The notes: a model not told the origin generated them from the letters alone. A DNA stretch of 7,547 bases from Solirubrobacterales bacterium (GCA_003157595.1 PMKB01000193.1:263-7809), one strand, 5' to 3'. Shown: positions 1 to 6,145, counted from the stretch's first letter. A program made the numbers and translations.

Positions 1-641
1 ACCAGAAGCTCGTCGAGGAGGCTCCGGCGCCGGCGCTCGACGCGCAGCTGCGCACCGCACTGCTCGACGCCGGCGTGGCGTTCGCCCGCGCGATCGACTA
101 CCGCAACCTCGGCACGGTGGAGTTCGTCGTGGACGCGGAGCGGGGGAGCTTCCACTTCCTCGAGTGCAACTGCCGCATCCAGGTCGAGCATCCGGTCACC
201 GAGGCCGTCTGCGGTCTGGACCTGATCGCCCTGCAGCTGGCGATCGCCGACGGCGAGCCGCTCGGGCGCCGCCAGCAGGACGTGGCCTTCGACGGGCACG
301 CGGTCGAATGCCGGCTGGTGGCCGAGGACCCCGCGCGGGACTTTGCGCCGAGCCCGGGCCGGGTGACGCACTTCGCGGTCCCCTCCCTGCCCGGCCTGCG
401 CGTCGACACCCACTGCCGCGACGGGACGCTGATACCGCCCTACTACGACTCGCTGATGGCCAAGCTCATCGCGCACGCTGCCGACCGCGACAGCGCGCTC
501 GCCACGATGGGCCGGGCGCTCGCGGCGCTCGAGGTCGAGGGCGTCGACACCAACCGCGAGCTGCTCGCGCGGATCGTCGCCGACCCCCGCTTTCGCGCCG
601 GCGGCGTCACGACCACCTGGCTTGCGGAGGCGCTCGCGTGA
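1..641 (+). CDS. Biotin carboxylase subunit, C-terminal part (5' end outside window)
   Basis: This is the C-terminal 212 residues of an ATP-grasp biotin carboxylase, read from base 3. The enzyme uses ATP and bicarbonate to carboxylate biotin on a carrier protein in the cytosol. Seen in the sequence: an N-terminal QKLVEEAPAP segment, then the active-site strand FLECNCRIQVEHPVTE (about residues 57-72), which keeps the Glu, Asn, Arg and the Glu of QVEH that bind metal-ATP and bicarbonate. Next come AVECRLVAEDP and APSPGRV, then GLRVDTH with the conserved Arg, and PPYYDSLMAKLI, which together form the biotin carboxylase C-terminal domain. The protein ends at the usual end of that domain, with no carboxyltransferase or biotinyl domain fused. 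The family usually has Met-Asn-Thr where this protein has Cys-Asn-Cys. The stop overlaps the GTG start of the carboxyltransferase, so the two are co-translated. Whether it belongs to an acetyl-CoA, pyruvate or other carboxylase cannot be told from this subunit. Confidence 0.95.
   Translation, partial: QKLVEEAPAPALDAQLRTALLDAGVAFARAIDYRNLGTVEFVVDAERGSFHFLECNCRIQVEHPVTEAVCGLDLIALQLAIADGEPLGRRQQDVAFDGHAVECRLVAEDPARDFAPSPGRVTHFAVPSLPGLRVDTHCRDGTLIPPYYDSLMAKLIAHAADRDSALATMGRALAALEVEGVDTNRELLARIVADPRFRAGGVTTTWLAEALA
626..630 (+). promoter_or_regulatory. Shine-Dalgarno site for the carboxyltransferase gene
   Basis: A perfect GGAGG lies inside the end of the biotin carboxylase gene, 7 bases before the GTG at 638. 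It fixes that GTG as the start of the carboxyltransferase. With the 4-base GTGA overlap at 638-641 it indicates translational coupling, which would give near-equal amounts of the two subunits. Confidence 0.8.
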
Positions 642-2125
642 GCGGTCGCGTCGTCGAACTCATCGACACCACCGTGCGCGACGGCAACCAGAGCCTGTGG
701 AGCGCCACCGGCCTGAGCACCAGCGAGCTGCTCGAGATCGCGCCACAGATCGACCGCGTCGGCTACCACGCGCTGGACTTCACCACGAGCACGCATCTGG
801 CCGTGTCGGTGCGCTACCACCGCGAGAACCCGTGGGAGCGGCTGGCGCTGGCGGCAGCGGCGATGCCGAACACGCCGCTGAGCTTCCTGACGACCGGCAC
901 GCGCTTCATCTCCTGGCGCCCGGCGGGCGACGACGTGCTCGAGCTGGCGTTCGCCGCGGTCGTGCGAAACGGCGTGCGCCGATTCCAGATCATGCACCCG
1001 TCAAACGACGTGGCGTCGCTGCACTCGCTGGCCCGCATGGCGCGGCGCGCCGGCGCGCAGGAGGTCGTGCTGGCGCTGACCTACTCGGTCAGCCCGGTCC
1101 ACGACGACGCCTACTTCGCCGCGCGGATCGCCGCGCTGGCCGCCTGCGAGGATGCCGACCGCTTCTATCTGAAGGACCCCGGCGGGCTGCTGGTGCCCGA
1201 GCGCGCGCGTGCGGTCGTCGGGATGCTGACCGCGGCCGCCGGCGGGCGGCCGGTCGAGGTCCACTCGCACTGCACGACCGGGCTTGCGCCGCTCGTCTAT
1301 CTCGAGGCCGCGCGCGCAGGTGCGCTGGCGTTGCACACGGCGGTGCGTCCGCTGGCCCGCGGCACCTCGCAGCCGTCGGCGGAGATGACGCTGCGCAACC
1401 TCGCGCAGGAGGGCTTCGGCCACGAGATCGACGAGCAGGCGCTCGCCGTGACGTCGGCCTACTTCGACGCGCTGGCCCGCGCGAAGGGGCTCCCGACCGC
1501 CGAGATGCCCGAGTACGACGCCGCCTACTACCGCCACCAGCTCCCCGGCGGGATGGCCTCCACGATGCGCCGCCAGCTCGAGGAGATGCGCCGCGGCGAG
1601 CTGTTCGGCGCCGCGCTGGAAGAGGTGGAGCGCGTTCGCGCCGAGCTCGGCTACCCGATCATGGTGACGCCGCTGTCGCAGTTCGTCGCGACGCAGGCGG
1701 TGATGAACCTGCTCGCCCCCGAGCGCTACGCGAACGTGCCCGACGAGGTGCTGCGTATGGTCCTCGGGCAGTTCGGCGAGCCCGCCGCGCCGCCCGACCC
1801 CGACGTGCTCGATCGGATCCTCTCGAACCCACGAGCGCAGGAGCTGCGCGACGTGGCGCCGCTGTCGCTCGAGGGTGCGCGAGAGCGCTTCGGCGCCACG
1901 ATCGGCGACGAGGAGCTGCTGCTGCGCCTGACGATGCCGGCGGAACAGGTCGATGCGATGCTCGCCGCCGCCGGCGGCTGGGCCACGCCCGGTTCCCCCG
2001 GCGAGCGATCGCGGCGCTCGCCGATCGTGCGCCTGCTGCGCGAGCTGGCGCGGCGACCGGCGATCAGCTACCTCGAGCTGCGCACGCCAGAGGATCTCCT
2101 GCGGTGGCGGCGTGGCGCTCGCTGA
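638..2125 (+). CDS. Biotin-dependent carboxyltransferase subunit, PYC/OadA-like, no biotinyl domain
   Basis: This 495-residue protein has the TIM-barrel carboxyltransferase fold (HMGL-like, then PYC_OADA) of pyruvate carboxylase and oxaloacetate decarboxylase alpha. It should move CO2 from carboxybiotin to an acceptor, or the reverse. Visible motifs are DTTVRDGNQS (10-19; metal Asp10, Gln18), FYLKDPGGLL (176-185; Lys179 at the carbamylated-Lys position), VHSHCTTG (208-215; metal His209 and His211), GTSQPS (242-247), YRHQLPGG (298-305) and VTPLSQFVATQAV (343-355). Aligned without gaps, the family's LLRG, whose Arg holds pyruvate, reads LTTG here (84-87), and FRIFDALND reads FQIMHPSND (116-124). 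The acceptor may therefore not be pyruvate. The protein stops after a short tail (about 462-493) and has no AMKM biotin site. GTG start chosen from the GGAGG at 626-630. The upstream neighbour is its biotin carboxylase partner; a HAD phosphatase overlaps its 3' end. Family assignment is secure; substrate is unknown. Confidence 0.92.
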   Translation: MSGRVVELIDTTVRDGNQSLWSATGLSTSELLEIAPQIDRVGYHALDFTTSTHLAVSVRYHRENPWERLALAAAAMPNTPLSFLTTGTRFISWRPAGDDVLELAFAAVVRNGVRRFQIMHPSNDVASLHSLARMARRAGAQEVVLALTYSVSPVHDDAYFAARIAALAACEDADRFYLKDPGGLLVPERARAVVGMLTAAAGGRPVEVHSHCTTGLAPLVYLEAARAGALALHTAVRPLARGTSQPSAEMTLRNLAQEGFGHEIDEQALAVTSAYFDALARAKGLPTAEMPEYDAAYYRHQLPGGMASTMRRQLEEMRRGELFGAALEEVERVRAELGYPIMVTPLSQFVATQAVMNLLAPERYANVPDEVLRMVLGQFGEPAAPPDPDVLDRILSNPRAQELRDVAPLSLEGARERFGATIGDEELLLRLTMPAEQVDAMLAAAGGWATPGSPGERSRRSPIVRLLRELARRPAISYLELRTPEDLLRWRRGAR

Positions 2126-2912
2126 CGCCGCCGGCTTCATGTTCGACCTCGACGGCACGCTCGTGGCGCGGGCGCCCGAGGGCGTCGTCGCGCTGCCCGG
2201 AGCCGCCGCGGTGCTGGCGGCGATCCGCGCCTCGGGCCGTCCGCTCGTCATCTTCACCAACGCGAGCGACTCCGATCCGGGCGCGATCGCGCAGCGCCTG
2301 CGCCGTGGCGGCCTCCAGGTCGCTGACGAAGAGGTGCTGACCGCCGCCTGCTCCTCGCTCGGGCACCTGCGCCGTCGCCACCCGGCGGCGCGCGTGCTCG
2401 TGCTCGGGACGGCGGTGGCGCGCCGGCGTTTCGCGGCCGCGGGGGTGTCGCTGATCGCTGAGCGGGAGGCCGAGCGCGCCGAGGTCGTGCTGGTGCTGCA
2501 CGTCGACGACGTCGCGCTGAGCGTGCTCGAGGCAGCCGCCCGCGCGGTGCTGTCGGGCGCGGCGTTCCTGACCGCCAACTACGTCCGCGCCTACGCCGGC
2601 CTGCACGGGCCGATCATCAGCCGCGGCGCGATGGCGGCCGCCGCGATCGCGAAGGCGTCCGGCCGGCGCCCGACGGTCGTCGGCAAGCCTTCGCGCGCGG
2701 CGGTGCGCGAGGTCGCGGCGCGCCTGGCGCTGGACCCGCGCCGCGTGGCCTTCATCGGCGACGACATCGCCATGGACATCGCGCTGGGCCGCCTGGCCGG
2801 CGGGCAGACGGTGCTGGTCCGAAGCGGCATGGGCGGCGGCGGCGTGGTGCCCGCGAACCGTGCCGCGGATCTGATCGTGGACGGGGTCGGCGAGTTGCTC
2901 GGGAGGCTTTAG
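2112..2912 (+). CDS. HAD-IIA (NagD/4-nitrophenylphosphatase-like) phosphatase
   Basis: This 266-residue protein is a HAD-superfamily hydrolase with a C2a cap, a group that includes NagD and phosphoglycolate/4-nitrophenyl phosphatases. It probably dephosphorylates a small cytosolic metabolite. Motif I is FDLDGT (11-16; nucleophile Asp12, acid/base Asp14), motif II is FTNAS (48-52), the cap runs between these and about residue 185, motif III Lys is in VGKPS (190-194; Lys192), and motif IV is FIGDDIAMDI (214-223). All catalytic positions are present, so it should be active. The start is taken as GTG at 2112, overlapping the carboxyltransferase by 14 bases, because the ATG at 2139 would begin only two residues before the nucleophile Asp and leave no room for the first strand. 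No convincing Shine-Dalgarno lies in front; coupling to the upstream gene is likely. Its position in a carboxylase operon suggests a role near that pathway, but the substrate cannot be read from sequence. Confidence 0.88.
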   Translation: MALADAAGFMFDLDGTLVARAPEGVVALPGAAAVLAAIRASGRPLVIFTNASDSDPGAIAQRLRRGGLQVADEEVLTAACSSLGHLRRRHPAARVLVLGTAVARRRFAAAGVSLIAEREAERAEVVLVLHVDDVALSVLEAAARAVLSGAAFLTANYVRAYAGLHGPIISRGAMAAAAIAKASGRRPTVVGKPSRAAVREVAARLALDPRRVAFIGDDIAMDIALGRLAGGQTVLVRSGMGGGGVVPANRAADLIVDGVGELLGRL

Positions 2913-2921
2913 GGAGGCTTT
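2901..2921 (+). repeat. Short direct repeat GGGAGGCTTT x2 across the HAD stop codon
   Basis: The decamer GGGAGGCTTT occurs at 2901-2910 and again at 2912-2921, separated by one A. The TAG stop of the HAD gene (2910-2912) sits in the join. The second copy runs into TTTTC just before the palindrome cluster. It looks like a small tandem duplication at the gene end; it could have extended or replaced the last codons. No function is evident. Confidence 0.75.
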
Positions 2922-2922
2922 T

Positions 2923-2946
2923 CGGGTGGGTGCATGCACCCACCCG
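2923..2946. repeat. Perfect 24-bp palindrome P1, centred on GCATGC
   Basis: The left arm CGGGTGGGTGCA is followed directly by its exact reverse complement, with the centre between 2934 and 2935. Pairing stops on both sides at 2922/2947. In RNA it could fold into a hairpin of about ten pairs with a four-base CAUG loop. It is the first of three palindromes of identical length and its outer arm differs from the other two. A bidirectional terminator or protein-binding site is possible. Confidence 0.93.
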
Positions 2947-2970
2947 GCGGGCGGCGCATGCGCCGCCCGC
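2947..2970. repeat. Perfect 24-bp palindrome P2, centred on GCATGC
   Basis: The left arm GCGGGCGGCGCA is followed by its exact reverse complement, with the centre between 2958 and 2959. It begins on the base after P1 ends and finishes on the base before P3 begins. It shares the 16-base core GCGGCGCATGCGCCGC with P3. Confidence 0.93.
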
Positions 2971-2994
2971 GGGAGCGGCGCATGCGCCGCTCCC
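2971..2994. repeat. Perfect 24-bp palindrome P3, centred on GCATGC
   Basis: The left arm GGGAGCGGCGCA is followed by its exact reverse complement, with the centre between 2982 and 2983. It abuts P2 and ends 6 bases before the stop codon of the convergent acyl-CoA ligase gene. A further half-copy, GCGGCGCATG, occurs at 3006-3015 inside the end of that gene. Confidence 0.93.
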
Positions 2995-2999
2995 CAAAC

Positions 3000-4280
3000 C
3001 TAGCGGCGGCGCATGTCCTCGACGCGACGCGCTTTCAGCCGTTGCGCCGTAAGCACACCGGGCATCACCGGGACGACGCGAACGCGCAGGGCGAGGCGGC
3101 CGAAGATGCGTTCCTCGATCATGCGGACCATTGCCGGGTCGGTGGCTTCGACGAGCACCCTGATCTCGTCGCGCTCGGTTGCCTCGGTGTAGAAGCGGAT
3201 GCGGTATTCGCCGAGCAGGCCGGCCTCGCGCAGCGTCTGCTCGATCGCCGACGGGAACACGTTCATGCCCCGGATCACGACCATGTCGTCGGTGCGCCCG
3301 ACGATGCCGTTGGGCAGCCAGACATCGTCATGACCGGCCGGGCAGGCCCCGCCGACATCCACGACGTCGCCGCTGCGGAAGCGGATCGCCGGACAGCCGA
3401 TGCGCGAGAGGGCACTCAGCACCAGCTCGCCCTGGGTTCCCGGCCCGACCTCCTCGCCGCCCGCCGGGTCGAGGATCTCGCATAGGAACTCCTGCCCGTT
3501 GACGTGCAGGCCGCCACCGGCGGCGCACGGATAGGAGAACACGCCGACCTCCGTGGATCCGGCGTGATCGAAGACGCGTGCCCCCCAAGCGCTCTCGATG
3601 CGCTCGCGGGCCGCCGGGATCGAAGCGCCCGGCTCGCCCTGGCAGATCAGCGCGCGGACCGACGCGAACGCGTCCTCGAGCCCGTGCTCGAGCGCGACGT
3701 CGATCAGGCCGAGGGCGTAGGTCGGCGTGCAGACGATCGCGGTCGCCTCGAACTCGGCGATCGCCCGCAGGCGCTCGCGTCCCTCCAGCCCGCCGAGCGG
3801 CAGCGCCAGCGCGCCGACATCCTCGACGCCCGCGGCGGCCGCCCAGAACTGCAGGTAGGCGCCGAACGGGAACGGCAGCGCCACGCGGTCGGCGGCCGTG
3901 ATGCCCGCCTCGCTCAGCACGCGCGCGAAACAGCGCCGCGTCGCCTGCCAGTCCTCAGCCGTCTGGAGCACGCGCAGCTGCTCGCCGACCGTCCCGCTCG
4001 TCAGGTGCAGGTGCGTGTAGTGCTCGAGCGGGAAGGTCAGGTTCGTGCCGTAGGGCGGCGAGGAGGCCTGGTCGAGCAGCAGCTCGTCCTTGATCGTGAA
4101 CGGCAGCGCGCGCAGATCCTCGACCGTGCTGACGCGGGCGCCGCGGAGCCGCGCCCGCTGGAACGCGTTGGTCTCGTGCACGCGCTGGAGCAGGTCGTCG
4201 AGCGCAGCGATTTGAGCGGGTCGTTGCATCTCGCGGGTCGCGTGATTGTAGGGCGCTGCGGCCGCCTCGCGGGCGATCAA
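3000..4280 (-). CDS. PaaK-like acyl-CoA ligase (ANL superfamily)
   Basis: This 426-residue protein belongs to the phenylacetate-CoA ligase branch of adenylate-forming enzymes, which activate a carboxylic acid with ATP and transfer it to CoA. Order of motifs: an N-terminal helix/IKDEL segment (about 60-68, family KxEL), P-loop LTSGTVGE (93-100), QGEPGASIP (214-222), the adenine-binding HAGSTEVG (239-246), the core FRSGD (301-305), the hinge GRTDDMVVIRGMNVFPS (328-344), and a C-terminal LKARRVED (415-422) with the likely catalytic Lys416. Length fits PaaK (about 430). The P-loop has Glu where the family usually has Lys (SSGTTGK), and the family's GKA before the C-terminal Lys region reads LKA. 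The longest frame starts at a TTG (4280); an ATG at 4229 is the alternative but would drop part of the N-terminal helix. It lies 24 bases downstream of the M24 relic. No other phenylacetate genes are present, so the acid substrate is unknown. Confidence 0.88.
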   Translation of the reverse strand: MIAREAAAAPYNHATREMQRPAQIAALDDLLQRVHETNAFQRARLRGARVSTVEDLRALPFTIKDELLLDQASSPPYGTNLTFPLEHYTHLHLTSGTVGEQLRVLQTAEDWQATRRCFARVLSEAGITAADRVALPFPFGAYLQFWAAAAGVEDVGALALPLGGLEGRERLRAIAEFEATAIVCTPTYALGLIDVALEHGLEDAFASVRALICQGEPGASIPAARERIESAWGARVFDHAGSTEVGVFSYPCAAGGGLHVNGQEFLCEILDPAGGEEVGPGTQGELVLSALSRIGCPAIRFRSGDVVDVGGACPAGHDDVWLPNGIVGRTDDMVVIRGMNVFPSAIEQTLREAGLLGEYRIRFYTEATERDEIRVLVEATDPAMVRMIEERIFGRLALRVRVVPVMPGVLTAQRLKARRVEDMRRR

Positions 4281-4304
4281 CGAGCGTGTCGGCCGGGTTC
4301 GCCG

Positions 4305-5162
4305 CTACAGCAGGACCGGCACGATGTCCTCGTAGTCGGCGAAGCGAGGCTCCGCTCGTCCGCTCCGGGCGATCGAGAACCCGTCCTCCAGCCTCAGCCC
4401 TCCCCACGGGGCGTGAAACAGCGGCGAGTCGATCGACAGGGCCATGCCGACCTGGATCGGCGCGGCCGACGAAGAGAGAAAGATCGGAGGCTCGAACTCG
4501 ATCAGCCCCATGCTGTGCACCGGCACGTAGGGCATCTCGGCGCCGGTCCGGGCTGCGTCGAGCGTTTCGCGCAACGCCCTGGCGCTGTCGCGACCCTCAC
4601 GCCCGGCGCCGGGCGATCCTGTAGGCCTCGCCGATCACCGCCTGCTCCGCGTCGGTCTTCACCGCCCGCAGGCCATAGGCCACCTCGTCCCCTGAGCCGA
4701 CCGCGAAGCCCCTGTCGGCGAGCGGCGCGATCGCGCGAGCCCAAACGGGGTGAGGAATCGCGCCGCCGCCGAGCACCGCGATTCGTCTGGCCCCTCCGAA
4801 GCGGTCGAGCAATCGCTCGAGGCCGCTCGAGATCGAGATCGTCGGGTACTCCTCGTCGGGTGGGCGAACTCCTCGATCGCGAGGATCTCGCCGACCGCCG
4901 CGCGCGCCGTGACCACTGACGCGTAGGCCACCGACTCGGGCCCGGTGAGCATGACGGCCTGTGGCTCGTCTGTGCGCGCGGCCACCAACACACCTTCGAA
5001 GTGGGGCGCGAAGTCCGTCAAGTAGCGAACGTGGTCAGCTCCCCCCACCGCCCGGTCATCACCAAACGCGAGCCAGCCGTCGAACCCCGCCTCCGCCAGC
5101 GCGCGCCCCAATGCGGCCGGCCGCAGGACCAGCTCGTGATCCGGGATCCTCGGACGGCTCAC
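4305..5162 (-). pseudogene. Decayed M24-family peptidase (Xaa-Pro peptidase/creatinase-like)
   Basis: Three stretches on the - strand, in two frames, together form one M24 protein. From GTG 5162 (or TTG/GTG-type starts up to 5216) comes a creatinase-N domain with DHVRYLTDFAPHFEGVLV and a run to EEFAHP. At about 4858-4864 one base appears lost (CCC for CCCC on the coding strand); restoring it gives DEEYPTISIS and continues through GLRAVKTDAEQAVIGEAYRIA to a TGA at 4597-4599. A third stretch (to 4305) has VHSMGLIEFEPP, GMALSIDSPLFHAPWGG and RLEDGF, the end of the pita-bread catalytic domain. Between RIA and VHSMG only about 45 residues remain, where the family has roughly 150, so the segment with the two metal-binding Asp residues is missing. 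The usual SIEPG Glu is also Asp here. I infer a non-functional relic; an assembly or base-calling fault could explain the single-base shift but not easily the missing domain. Confidence 0.85.
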
Positions 5163-5233
5163 CGTGGCGACAGCATCGCAGCACGCGCCGGTGGCGCCGG
5201 ACGGCGCGCGGCGCAACGTGCGAGATTGTCGCG
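5163..5233. other. Short divergent intergenic gap
   Basis: This 71-base gap separates the GTG of the M24 relic from the ATG of the DUF1028 gene on the other strand. It must hold any promoters for both directions. I see no clear -10/-35 pair, no Shine-Dalgarno in front of either start, and no operator-like palindrome. Confidence 0.5.
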
Positions 5234-6145
5234 ATGACCTACTCGATCGTTGCGCGCGACCGCGAGAGCGGCGAGTTCGGAGTGGCGGTGCAGTCGCATT
5301 GGTTCTCGGTCGGCTCGGTCGTGCCCTGGGCGCGCCCGGGCGTCGGCGCGGTGGCGACCCAGGCGAACGCGGAGGTGGCCTACGGCCCGCGAGCGCTTGC
5401 GCTGCTCGAACGCGGGAGCAGCGCGGCCGACGCGCTCGCCGCCCTGCTCGCCGAGGACTCCGCCGCCGCGACCCGCCAGGTTGCGCTGGTCGACGCGCGT
5501 GGCGAGGTCGCGGCGCACACGGGGGAGCGCTGCATTCCGTTTGCCGGTCATGTGGTCGCCGATGGCGTCAGCTGCCAGGCGAACATCATGCGCAGCCCCC
5601 AGGTGTGGCCGGCGATGCTCGATGCGTTCCAGTCCACCGGCGGATCGCTGACCGGGCGGCTGCTGGCCGCGCTGGACGCCGCGGAGGCGGCGGGAGGCGA
5701 CGTCCGCGGCCGCCAGTCCGCGGCGATCCTCATCGTTGCGGCAAGCGGCGAAGCCTGGGAGACCAGCGTCTGCCTGCGCGTCGAGGATCATCCCGAGCCG
5801 CTTCGCGAGCTGCGTCGGCTGGCGGCCGAGCACTCCGCGTACCTCGTCGCGGCCGAGGGCGACCGGCTGTTGGGCGAAGGCCGGCTCGACGCTGCGGCGG
5901 AGCATTATCGGCACGCAAGCGAGCTTGCTCCCGACAACCACGAGCTGCTGTTCTGGTCGGGGCTCGGCGCGGTGCACAGCGGGCGCGCGGAGCAGGGCGC
6001 CGCGCAGCTGCGCGAGGCGATCAAGCTGCATGGCGGGTGGGCAGATCTGCTCGAAGTCCTCGGCGAAGACGTCGCGCCGGGAGCCGCAGCCGCCCGGGCC
6101 CTGCTCGCCGCCCCGTTGCCGGGTGGCGGGTCAGCCGAGAGCTGA
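5234..6145 (+). CDS. DUF1028 (Ntn-hydrolase-like) protein with C-terminal TPR-like region
   Basis: This 303-residue protein begins with the typical DUF1028 N-terminus MTYSIVARD, followed by GVAVQSHWFSVGSVVPWA (16-33), GVGAVATQA (36-44), YGPRALALL (50-58), AHTGERC (94-100), the SCQANIM segment (113-119) and GGDVRGRQSAAILIV (154-168). These are family hallmarks; the family has an Ntn-hydrolase-like fold, but its reaction is not established. Residues about 203-270 form a TPR-like helical hairpin pair (GDRLLGEGRLDAAAEHYRHA and a second repeat with AVHSGRAEQGAAQLREAI), a known C-terminal extension in some members that may bind partners. The ATG at 5234 is chosen because the homologous sequence starts exactly there, although the frame is open further upstream. 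No signal peptide or membrane segment is visible, so it is probably cytosolic. It diverges from an M24 peptidase relic, which fits a peptide or amide turnover setting, but that is inference. Confidence 0.9.
   Translation: MTYSIVARDRESGEFGVAVQSHWFSVGSVVPWARPGVGAVATQANAEVAYGPRALALLERGSSAADALAALLAEDSAAATRQVALVDARGEVAAHTGERCIPFAGHVVADGVSCQANIMRSPQVWPAMLDAFQSTGGSLTGRLLAALDAAEAAGGDVRGRQSAAILIVAASGEAWETSVCLRVEDHPEPLRELRRLAAEHSAYLVAAEGDRLLGEGRLDAAAEHYRHASELAPDNHELLFWSGLGAVHSGRAEQGAAQLREAIKLHGGWADLLEVLGEDVAPGAAAARALLAAPLPGGGSAES

Larger units (their letters stand above)
2923..2994. terminator. Possible bidirectional terminator between convergent genes
   Basis: The hairpin cluster P1-P3 fills the 87-base gap between the HAD stop (2912) and the ligase stop (3000, opposite strand), the usual place for a shared terminator. 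Any of the three could form a very stable GC hairpin in either transcript. No U-run follows the cluster on either strand: the + side continues CCAAACC and the - side continues GAAAAGCC. It is therefore not a classical intrinsic terminator, although high-GC actinobacteria often use hairpins lacking a U-tract. The function is inferred from position and structure only. Confidence 0.45.

Noticed and set aside
164..637. Upstream extension of the carboxyltransferase frame
   Set aside because: This part is the shadow of the biotin carboxylase gene; the GGAGG at 626-630 and the family N-terminus place the start at 638.
2139..2141. ATG as start of the HAD phosphatase
   Set aside because: It would begin at MFDLDGT, two residues before the nucleophile Asp, removing most of the first strand; the GTG at 2112 is preferred.
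1001..2578. 525-residue open frame on the - strand across the carboxyltransferase and HAD genes
   Set aside because: It spans two well-supported + strand genes and has no recognisable motif; biased Ala/Arg/Ser composition marks it as a shadow.
3000..4280. Calling the ligase paaK (phenylacetate degradation)
   Set aside because: No other phenylacetate genes are nearby and the P-loop differs from the usual form, so only the family level is supported.
4597..4812. Stand-alone small gene on the - strand
   Set aside because: Its sequence is the middle of the M24 protein and joins the flanking pieces once the frameshift is corrected.
3504..4919. Long open frame on the + strand opposite the ligase and M24 relic
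   Set aside because: The - strand frames show clear ANL and M24 motifs; the + translation is low-complexity, Arg-rich, with no family pattern. It is a GC-driven shadow.
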